Below are positions 31,215 through 37,338 of a DNA stretch of 37,338 nucleotides, in pieces. The stretch covers positions 1 through 37,338 of the forward strand of contig JANQID010000082.1 in NCBI GenBank assembly GCA_028282325.1. Reading direction: 5' to 3'. A program made the position numbers and the translations under genes. The notes beneath the pieces were generated by a model. That model was not told the origin of the DNA and made no database searches. It worked only from the letters and a program-made list of their open reading frames with translations. How positions within the stretch are numbered: the stretch's first letter is position 1; every line of letters starts with the position of its first letter. This DNA comes from Chloroflexaceae bacterium. GTDB lineage: Bacteria; Chloroflexota; Chloroflexia; Chloroflexales; Chloroflexaceae.

Positions 31215-34200
31215 TTATCTATGAGCGCGCAGGGACTGGATAACCCGAAATCCCCCGCCGTCGTACCTGCTGAACGGGTTGTTCCTGTCACGGGCGCCGC
31301 CGCATAGCTCATCTGTGCTATCGTGAAACCAGGTATAACTTAATAGCGCGATCTCGTTAGGTGTAAAGTCTTTCTGAGGTGCGATAGCAGTCACGCTCTG
31401 GTCATCAGCATATGCCGTAGAAAGCCACTCCAGCACGTTCCCGATCAGATCCTCGGCCCCGCAGACGGCTCGCCCGGCCGGGAAGCAGCCGGCGGGCGAG
31501 GGGGCGCCGACATCGGCGGCAGCGTAGTTGGCCCGCTCCGGATCGGGCGCGGCGTCGACCCAGGGATAGGGGCGCCGGTCGGTGTGGCGGGCCGCGCGTT
31601 CCCATTCGAGCGAGGTCGGCAGGCGAATCTCCCGGTCGGACGGCAGCCAGCCGCGCTTGTGGCCAATGTCGGTGAGCCAGCGACAGTAGGCCGTCGCCTC
31701 GTACCAACTCACGCCGACGACCGGCTGGGCTGGGCTGTTATAGTTTTGATTGTCCCAGAGCTGAGGAAAACGGATCTGCTCCGGCTCACTGCTTACCCAG
31801 CGTTTTCCGCCGGGCAGAATATACCTCCGCCCCTCCTCCGTCCACCAGGGCGCGTCGGGGTCGTAGCCGTCGGGGCCGTTGGCCTCCAGGAAGGCGGCGA
31901 ACTCGGCGTTGCTGACCGGATAACGCCCGATCTTGAAGGCGTACGGCAGTTCGGCCCGCTGCAGCTGCGCCGGATCGAAACGCGGCGGGCGGGGTTCCTC
32001 GTTTGTCACTTCCTCCTCGTCGCCGTCCGCAGCGTCGCCGGCTTCCTCTGCTTCCTCTGCTTCGTCGTCCTCGTCGTCTTCTTCCTTGATCCGCTCGTCG
32101 CCGAACCAGAAGGGGCCGGCGTCGACCTTGCACCAGTAGGGCTCGACCAGATTGTACTCGTCGATGCCGAAGGCGTTCCCGGTTTTGGGGTTGAGCCGGC
32201 GCGGGTCGCCCAGGCGGCCGAGGACGTGCCCGGCCTCAACCCGTGTGGCGATCGGCGTCTCGCCCCGGCGCAGGAGGTTGAGCAGTGCAGTGATCACGCC
32301 CCGCCAAGCACGCTGGGTGGCGCCGTTGCGCCCGATATCGAGCAGGCATTCGCCGGCCAGCACCACCGGCCGCCCACGGGCCTGGGGATCGGTCGGCGCC
32401 TCGAGCAGCAGCAGCAGCAGGCGCGAGGCCTCGCGCTGGGTGGCCGAGGCGATTGCCAGCCGTAACACCTCGCGCCAGCCGGAGTCAACCGCGCGGCGGT
32501 GGATCTCGGCGTCGGGGTCGTCCAGCGTGGCCGACTCGAGCAACCCGCGGGCGGCCAGGTACTCTTCGAAGGTCAGATGCAGAAAGCTGTAGCGCCGGTG
32601 GCCGCGCTCCTGGAGCAGGCCGGTCTCGCGATTGACCAGGCCGATGAAGTCGCGCGCCAGCCGCCCGGCCCGACCCCGCGGCAGCCCATCGGTCTCGACC
32701 AGGGTCTCGGCCAGCCAGCGTTCAAGATCCTGCTCCTCAACGATGCCGCCCGGATTCTCGGCATGGATGCGCAGCGCCGCCGGGCCAAGCAGGTTGACCA
32801 CGAAACGTTCGTCGAGCTTCTCTTCACCCAGGTAGACATCGATCTCGCGCCCGGAGAGCGAACGCGCCCGGTTCCAGGTCTCGGCCAGGGCCTCGACGCA
32901 GAGCCGGTAGAGATCGACGCGGCGGTCGGGCAGACGCGCGCCCTGGTTGTGGATGATCGCCAGGATCGTCAGCAGGAGCGGGTTGCGCGCCAGGTCGGCG
33001 ATATGCCCGCTGCCGAAGATCGCCTGTTCGAGATCGGCGGCGCGGTCGGCGGCCCGCTGCTCCAGCAGCGGATCGGCGCCGGTTCCGCCGGACTGGCCGG
33101 CCCGCTCGAAGGCCCGACTCCAGCGTCCGGCAAAGGCGCGGATCTGCTCGTCATCAAAGGGCGCGATCGTGGCCCGCGCAAACAGTTCGGGGTCGAGCGG
33201 CGCGTCCTCGTAGCCGGCGATGCGGCTGGTGGCCAGAAAGCGGTTGCCGGGGGCGTCCCAGGCGCGGATGAAGTCTTCCAGGCAACGCACCACCGTCAGG
33301 CGATCCTCGCGCACCTCGTCGAGCCCATCGAAGAGCAGCAGCGCCCGCCCGGCCAGCAGCGCCCGCTCGAAGAGCGGCGTATAGTCGGGCTGGTTGCGCC
33401 CGGCGAAGTAGTCGCGCAGATAGTCGAGCGGGGCCAGGTCGCGCCGACCGGGGTCGCCGCGGGCCTCGGCGAAGGCGGCCACCGGAAAGAAGATCGGCAG
33501 CCACTCGTCGCTCAGGCCGATCTCCGCGCCGGCGCGGCCCTTCGCCAGCGCCAGCATAATCACCTTGACCAGCGTGCTCTTGCCTGTGCCGGGGTCGCCC
33601 AGGATCACCAGGAAAGGCGCATCGCGCACCAGAGTTTCCAGGAGGGCGGTCTTCTGAACATCACGGCCGGCGGCATCGCCAACCGCTATATCTCCGTGCC
33701 CCGCCATGTGGATAGCATCGAGTTCACGCAGATCGTCTGGCAGCGCCAGTCGTCCGCCAGTTTTGAGGTCTACCAATCGTCCTACATGTGGGTCATACAC
33801 CCTTCGAGAAGCCGGATCATTCGCACTACTCCCGGCCACCGATCCGCGCAGCGGCACATAGACCTCTTCCAATCGCAGGCGTACAACATTCTGCACCTGA
33901 GCGATCCCGCGGAAGTCGAGGGTGGCGTAGGTTTTGGCGATGAAATCGTGGTAACTCCGGAAAAGCGCATCGAGGTCGGGCGGGGGCGTTGCCGGCAGGC
34001 TGTAGGTCGTCTGGTTGCCCAGCACGATCGTGATCGGCGCATTGCGGACGCTAGCGCCATCGACGGCCTGAATGCCGGCCTGGATGCGCGGCAGGTCGTT
34101 CATATCCTGCAACAGCGCCTCGATCCGGCGCAGGCTCGCGGCGCTATCGGCAGTGCTGGCGGCGGTAGCACGGGCGGCGGCGAGGGCATCCAGCTCGGCG

Positions 34201-34700
34201 CGGTCCAACACGATCTCGCGCAGATTATCGTCCTTCAGCAGTTCAGCCGGGAGGAAGGCCTGGAACAACATCTGCAACACCGGCTGCACCTCGTTCCAGT
34301 GCGGTGGTTGCTCGCGGCGCAGCAGGGCGGCGAAGCGCAAGTTGCGGCGATACTCGTCGAGCACCCGACCGAGATCGGGCGTGTGCCGGAAGAGCAACTC
34401 TTCGACGGCGACGGCCCGAAAGCTGCGACCTTCGGGGCTGTCGTCGGTTAGCAAACCAAGCGCCCGCTCGACCCACTCGGGTCGTCGGTCGGCGCTCCGG
34501 CGCAACTCGGCGACGGCGTCGCGCACCGCCTGATCGAAGGCCGCGGCCATCTTGCGGCGCTTGTCCAAGCCGGCCCAGGCCGCCAGCTTGGCCTTCGCCG
34601 CAGCCCAGACATCGTCGCCGACGGCTTCGGCAATCCCGCCGGCGATAGCGCCGGCAGCGGCGGTGATTGTAGCGAGGAGGGCAGTGGTGAGTGGTTCCAT
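31215..34700 (-). CDS. DGR target protein: NACHT-type NTPase with C-terminal FGE/C-type-lectin variable domain
   Basis: A 1161-residue protein. An N-terminal helical region (with an Ala/Gly-rich hydrophobic helix at about 4-26) of unknown role leads to a NACHT-type STAND NTPase: Walker A GDPGTGKST (368-376), Walker B LLLFDGLDE (454-462), FLATSRIAGYED, LARNPLLLTILAIIHN and YSFLHLTFEEYLAARGLL. A helical, HEAT-like stretch follows (about 725-840). The C-terminus (from about 855) is a formylglycine-generating-enzyme/C-type-lectin fold: AGPFWFGDE, FKIGRYPVSNAEFAAFL, QPVVGVSWYEATAYCRWL, LPTSLEWERAARH and DLIGNVLEWLSTAY, ending in GGFRVIQS. A 30-residue Asp/Glu-rich insert (about 872-903) interrupts it. 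Residues 1133-1156 are the diversified segment. ATG at 34700 has AGGA upstream; an ATG at 34748 is possible. Confidence 0.95.
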   Translation of the reverse strand: MEPLTTALLATITAAAGAIAGGIAEAVGDDVWAAAKAKLAAWAGLDKRRKMAAAFDQAVRDAVAELRRSADRRPEWVERALGLLTDDSPEGRSFRAVAVEELLFRHTPDLGRVLDEYRRNLRFAALLRREQPPHWNEVQPVLQMLFQAFLPAELLKDDNLREIVLDRAELDALAAARATAASTADSAASLRRIEALLQDMNDLPRIQAGIQAVDGASVRNAPITIVLGNQTTYSLPATPPPDLDALFRSYHDFIAKTYATLDFRGIAQVQNVVRLRLEEVYVPLRGSVAGSSANDPASRRVYDPHVGRLVDLKTGGRLALPDDLRELDAIHMAGHGDIAVGDAAGRDVQKTALLETLVRDAPFLVILGDPGTGKSTLVKVIMLALAKGRAGAEIGLSDEWLPIFFPVAAFAEARGDPGRRDLAPLDYLRDYFAGRNQPDYTPLFERALLAGRALLLFDGLDEVREDRLTVVRCLEDFIRAWDAPGNRFLATSRIAGYEDAPLDPELFARATIAPFDDEQIRAFAGRWSRAFERAGQSGGTGADPLLEQRAADRAADLEQAIFGSGHIADLARNPLLLTILAIIHNQGARLPDRRVDLYRLCVEALAETWNRARSLSGREIDVYLGEEKLDERFVVNLLGPAALRIHAENPGGIVEEQDLERWLAETLVETDGLPRGRAGRLARDFIGLVNRETGLLQERGHRRYSFLHLTFEEYLAARGLLESATLDDPDAEIHRRAVDSGWREVLRLAIASATQREASRLLLLLLEAPTDPQARGRPVVLAGECLLDIGRNGATQRAWRGVITALLNLLRRGETPIATRVEAGHVLGRLGDPRRLNPKTGNAFGIDEYNLVEPYWCKVDAGPFWFGDERIKEEDDEDDEAEEAEEAGDAADGDEEEVTNEEPRPPRFDPAQLQRAELPYAFKIGRYPVSNAEFAAFLEANGPDGYDPDAPWWTEEGRRYILPGGKRWVSSEPEQIRFPQLWDNQNYNSPAQPVVGVSWYEATAYCRWLTDIGHKRGWLPSDREIRLPTSLEWERAARHTDRRPYPWVDAAPDPERANYAAADVGAPSPAGCFPAGRAVCGAEDLIGNVLEWLSTAYADDQSVTAIAPQKDFTPNEIALLSYTWFHDSTDELCGGARDRNNPFSRYDGGGFRVIQSLRAHR
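31233..31304 (-). repeat. DGR variable repeat (VR)
   Basis: The 72 bp encode residues 1133-1156 of the target protein. Compared with the template, 11 of 24 template adenines are changed: seven to G and four to T on the coding strand. Template AAC codons have become GAC, TTC, AGC, TAC, GAC and GGC, two AGC codons became TGC and GGC, and AGG became GGG. No other base differs. The unchanged 3' part encodes GFRVIQS, the structural end of the lectin-type fold. The gene continues only six codons past the repeat. Confidence 0.97.
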
Positions 34701-35051
34701 CAGGTCAGTCCTGGCCAGCTTCTGAGCGAAAGAGGAAGCAATGTTCATCAAGGGGCAGGCGAGATGTTCCGGCTATGGGTTCGGCGGCGGCGATATGTTT
34801 GGCTGATATTTCGCGCTGCTTAAACGGTAAAGTAGTAGCCTTCTAACCCGCAAGATCTCTCAATATCATTGCAGCCAACGCTTCCGCGACGGGATTCTTG
34901 ACTGCTAGCGCCAGCCGTAGTATATCACGCTGAAATGCAGGTTACAAGCTTCAATTGTGATCAGAGAACGCATATTACAGAGTGACACGGCTGAACGTAC
35001 GGTCTGCCAACATAACGAGAGGCATCGGCAAGATTCGGATGAACGGCGCGA
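34701..35051 (-). other. Upstream region of the DGR operon, 351 bp
   Basis: This contains the leader and promoter of the DGR operon (separate entry) and is less GC-rich than its neighbours. If transcription starts near 34911, the untranslated leader is about 210 nt, long enough to hold regulatory structure, but I see no riboswitch or strong stem. No gene is supported here. Confidence 0.5.
34919..34947 (-). promoter_or_regulatory. Candidate promoter of the DGR operon
   Basis: On the minus strand TTGTAA (34947-34942, 4 of 6), a 17-bp spacer and TATACT (34924-34919, 5 of 6). It is the best promoter-like pair upstream of the NACHT gene. Confidence 0.45.
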
Positions 35052-35255
35052 TCACGCCCGCAGCAGCGCCGCCTCGGTTCGCCGGGAGCCGATCAGCGCC
35101 GCGCCCAGGCCGATCACGACGAGGGTGATCATGCCCGCTCACGCCGCATGCGTTTGAAACCGGTAGTCGCGCCCGCCGAACAGATCCACGGCGACCAGCG
35201 ACGAGGTCGCGCAGAGCGCCGAGTCGAGCGTCGAGCTCAGGCCGGACAGCAGCAT
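35052..35255 (-). pseudogene. Relic of a sodium:solute symporter
   Basis: The minus-strand frame reads MLLSGLSSTLDSALCATSSLVAVDLFGG, which resembles the SSS-family segment LLSTADSALLAASSLITRDIY, then meets a stop at 35139-35141. In the same frame beyond it, MITLVVIGLGAALIGSRRTEAALLRA looks like the following membrane span, ending at a second stop (35052-35054). Nothing before or after the 200-bp stretch matches the rest of a 500-residue transporter. It is therefore a decayed fragment. The match is short and by eye, so moderate confidence. Confidence 0.5.
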
Positions 35256-35287
35256 CACGCTAATTTGATATATCGAACGTTTCACAA

Positions 35288-36739
35288 TCAAATCTCTCGG
35301 TTCGCCGAGATGCGACGACGCAACTTGAACATCAAAGCCCATCCCAGCACGACCGTTTCCAGGGCCGAGGTGACAGCAAACGCAACCGGGATCGCCAGCA
35401 CATCAAAGCGCTCCAGCAGCGGCGGGATCAGCGCGATACGGCCCGCCAACTGGAGCGTATTCGTCAACAATGGCGTGCGCGTATCATGCAGGGCGATCAA
35501 GCCGCGTGTGAGCACTTCGGTGGCGATGTAGGCCGGAAGGGCGACCGCGTAAGCCGCCAGCAGCGTATAGGTGAGCGACCCGGCAGCCGCATCGAAGCGA
35601 CCGCGCTCCAGGATCAGCGCAATCGTCGGGCGTCCCAGCACAAGAATCGCCAGCGTGGCCAAAAAGCCAAGCAGCAGAGTCACGCCCAGCGTCTGGAGCA
35701 TAATCCGGCGCATATCGCGCCAGCGGGCGGCGGCGGCATAGGCTGCAACGCGCGGAAAAGCCGCCTGTCCAATCGCGATGCCCAGCAAACGGATCGGCAG
35801 CCCGATGACCAGAAACGCGTTGTGAACCGCCGACAGGCCCATAAGGCTGCGGGACAACGAGGCATAAGCGGTATCGACAATGCCGCCCGCATAGTTGACC
35901 GCCCCGGAGAGTCCGTTGGGAATCAGCAGGCGAATGACTTCACGCAGCCGCCGGTCGGCGAGATTCCAGACCGGACGATAGCGCCAGCGGTTGCGCCATA
36001 GACCCGGCGCGAGTACGGCGACTTGCAACACGGCATCACCGACCGCGCCGACAGCGGGACCGTAGATGCCAACGCCTGGCACAAACATTGCCGCGACGAT
36101 GCCGCTAATCAGCGTAATGTTGCGAATAGCAATCGAAATCGCCGGCAGGACAAACTGATTGCGACTGATGAGCAGCGCCTCCGCAACGCCGGTCGCCACG
36201 GCAAGCGCCAGCTCAAACAGCATCAATCGGGTCAGGATAATCGTCAGGCGGCTGGTTTCGGCATCGAAGCCGGGGGCCAGCAGGAAATGCACAAACTGGG
36301 GAGCCAGCAGCGCTCCCAATGCAATGGTGATCGCCGCCGTGGTCAGAAGGACGGTCAGTGTCAGGTTGGCCAGGCGATGCATCGCTGCTTCGCCTTCGGC
36401 GCGAGCGACGCCGAGCAAAACCGGCACCATCGCGTTGGCCAACGTACCGCCGGCAATCAGCGTTGCGATGGTATCGGGCAAACGAAACGCGGCATAGTAG
36501 GCGTTCGCCTCGACGCCGGTACCAAACTGGGCGTTGAATAGTACCTGACGCACAACGCCCAGCGCCGCTGAAATTAGAAACGCGACTATCAGTAGCGCCG
36601 AGCCTTCGGTAATGCTCGACTCGCGGGTGATCAGATCGGCGAAGCGCAGCCGCAGCAGCCTCGGCAAACGCGGTGCACGAGCGCCGCCGAGTGAAGACGG
36701 AGGAGACGGGTTGGACGGGCCTTGTTCGGATTCAGTCAC
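35288..36739 (-). CDS. murJ: MurJ/MviN-family lipid II flippase
   Basis: A 483-residue membrane protein of the MOP superfamily with about 14 spans. A disordered Ser/Pro-rich N-terminus precedes SALLIVAFLISAALGVVRQVLFNAQFGTGVEANAYYAAFRLPDTIATLIAGGTLANAMVPVL, a strong MurJ signature; other marks are GLPIRLLGIAIGQAAFPRVA and DTRTPLLTNTLQLAGRI. MurJ flips the peptidoglycan precursor lipid II; paralogues also export other lipid-linked sugars, so which one this is remains open. The start is a GTG with weak ribosome-binding sequence. The gene is monocistronic as far as can be seen. Confidence 0.87.
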   Translation of the reverse strand: MTESEQGPSNPSPPSSLGGARAPRLPRLLRLRFADLITRESSITEGSALLIVAFLISAALGVVRQVLFNAQFGTGVEANAYYAAFRLPDTIATLIAGGTLANAMVPVLLGVARAEGEAAMHRLANLTLTVLLTTAAITIALGALLAPQFVHFLLAPGFDAETSRLTIILTRLMLFELALAVATGVAEALLISRNQFVLPAISIAIRNITLISGIVAAMFVPGVGIYGPAVGAVGDAVLQVAVLAPGLWRNRWRYRPVWNLADRRLREVIRLLIPNGLSGAVNYAGGIVDTAYASLSRSLMGLSAVHNAFLVIGLPIRLLGIAIGQAAFPRVAAYAAAARWRDMRRIMLQTLGVTLLLGFLATLAILVLGRPTIALILERGRFDAAAGSLTYTLLAAYAVALPAYIATEVLTRGLIALHDTRTPLLTNTLQLAGRIALIPPLLERFDVLAIPVAFAVTSALETVVLGWALMFKLRRRISANREI

Positions 36740-36848
36740 GCGAGGCTCGTGTTCGACGAAACGGCTTTCATCGATGACGCATTGTACCAGATCAGAAGCT
36801 ACGATGTGGCGTATTACTCCGCCACGACATCATAAAAAAGCACAACGA

Positions 36849-36896
36849 CTGTCAGGTGCAGCAAGCAGCACGCTACACAAAGGCTGCATCTGACAG
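36849..36896 (+). promoter_or_regulatory. Leader hairpin upstream of PKS-like gene
   Basis: CTGTCAGGTGCAGC (36849-36862) pairs with GCTGCATCTGACAG (36883-36896) over 14 positions with a single G-T pair, around a 20-nt loop. It ends 16 bp before the GGGAGGA of the following gene, so it could be a translational control stem or a terminator for incoming transcripts. Confidence 0.4.
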
Positions 36897-36927
36897 GTTT
36901 AGCATAGCATTAGGGAGGAACGTTATT

Positions 36928-37104
36928 TTGACTACACAACCATCGCAACCACGGGCAGCATTGCTTTCGTTCGGCGCTTCCACACCTCAATATAAAGTCA
37001 ATCAGAACGATGTCGCCAACTGGCTGATCGAAGCCTACGGCAACCAGCCGGGACTGAGCCGCTGGCTGAAGTATCTCTACAGGGAACCGAACGCGAGAAG
37101 CTGA
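36928..37104 (+). pseudogene. Truncated type III polyketide synthase-like N-terminus
   Basis: A TTG start with GGGAGGA 8 nt upstream opens a 58-residue frame: PRAALLSFGASTPQYKVNQNDVANWLIEAY and LSRWLKYLYR match the beginning of type III polyketide synthases (chalcone synthase family), normally about 350-400 residues. The similarity stops at LYR near 37083; the catalytic Cys-His-Asn region is absent and the frame ends at 37104. The downstream sequence continues in another frame with unrelated content, so this looks like a deletion or rearrangement rather than a simple frameshift. Confidence 0.55.
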
Positions 37105-37223
37105 TCGTTCATATTCCGCTCTATGGAGGTATGAACTCGTTCAACTCCTACTGGGATCGCGACGAGGGGCCAATTGGCGCACTGGCGGAACCGCCACCGA
37201 TTGACTATTCGACTCTGGTTGTC
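37077..37223 (+). pseudogene. Protein-like fragment fused to the broken PKS gene and interrupted by a repeat
   Basis: In the frame +2 relative to the PKS fragment the sequence reads EREKLIVHIPLYGGMNSFNSYWDRDEGPIGALAEPPPIDYSTLVVA, with normal composition for a folded protein. I do not recognise the family. It has no start of its own with a clear ribosome-binding site and runs straight into the repeat at 37224, where it becomes repeat-encoded. It is probably an internal piece of a gene whose other parts were lost. Confidence 0.4.
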
Positions 37224-37338
37224 GCTACCAAACGATGCTACCCATGCCGCATGTCACCCTGAGCGAAGCGAAGGGGAAGGGTCTCGGCGTTGGGGGAGTC
37301 AGAGATTCTTCGCTGCGCTCAGAATGACACTATGCGGT
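37224..37338 (-). repeat. Dispersed repeat, copy 4 (inverted, cut by window edge)
   Basis: It begins with GCTACCAAACGATGCTACCC (37224-37243) and continues with the family blocks GCATGTCACCCTGAGCGAAG, GGGGAAGGGTCTCGGCG and TTCTTCGCTGCGCTCAGAAT in the same orientation as copy 2. The right end is outside the window. It interrupts the protein-like frame before it. Confidence 0.85.

Noticed and set aside
31215-32083. FGE-like domain as an active sulfatase-modifying enzyme
   Set aside because: It is fused to a NACHT NTPase, carries the DGR variable repeat in its last strands and its Cys at the variable site is itself a diversified codon; a ligand-binding role is more likely.
32499-34451. 650-residue open frame on the plus strand
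   Set aside because: It lies wholly antisense to the NACHT gene, has low-complexity Arg/Gln/Gly composition and no recognisable domain; a shadow of high-GC codon use.

Overview
The window is a GC-rich bacterial chromosomal segment with ordinary metabolic and transport genes, frequent GTG/TTG starts, ATGA overlaps inside operons and a family of dispersed non-coding repeats. The protein flavour (BmpA-type ABC transporter, paired DUF4212/solute:sodium symporters, complete Mrp antiporter, J-domain membrane protein) and the repeat style suggest Chloroflexota; this is inference, since no rRNA or phylogenetic marker is present.

Layout. 1-147 is the end of a dispersed repeat. 225-4105 (minus) is an operon for a BmpA/nucleoside-type ABC ATPase, one permease and homoserine dehydrogenase. 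4483-7787 holds a TYW1-like radical SAM protein, a small membrane protein, a J-domain membrane protein and an EVE-domain protein. 7988-12173 is a response regulator, histidine kinase and a symporter in which the small DUF4212 subunit is fused to the large SSS subunit; 12595-14616 is a second symporter of the same type encoded as two separate genes. 14795-16118 is a near-consensus promoter, a yybP-ykoY (Mn2+) riboswitch, a terminator and a CaCA cation exchanger. 16126-16497 is a degenerate cupredoxin-like lipoprotein. 16678-22630 is a complete seven-gene Mrp Na+/H+ antiporter operon, followed by a CPA2 antiporter (22825-24147). 24417-28716 carries ComB-like phosphatase, a UgpC/MalK-type ATPase overlapping a DNA methyltransferase gene, and a LacI-family regulator with its own promoter and operator.

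The outstanding system is on the minus strand at about 29171-34950: a diversity-generating retroelement (DGR). Reading with transcription, it comprises a large protein with a NACHT-type NTPase and a C-terminal formylglycine-generating-enzyme/C-type-lectin fold (34700-31215), whose last codons form the variable repeat (31304-31233); a DGR-type reverse transcriptase (31082-29979); the accessory protein Avd (29972-29616); and the template repeat (29548-29477), followed by about 300 bp of non-coding, hairpin-rich DNA. Template and variable repeats align without gaps over 72 bp; all 11 differences lie at template adenines. The likely result is an NLR-like signalling NTPase whose sensor tip is diversified by mutagenic retrohoming.

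The right end holds a symporter relic, a MurJ-family flippase, a truncated type III polyketide synthase-like gene joined to an unrelated protein-like frame, and another dispersed repeat. Repeat copies at 1-147, 27374-27565, 28804-29173 and 37224-37338 share GCTACCAAAC/GTTTGGTAGC ends, resembling short non-autonomous mobile elements; one lies directly beside the DGR.
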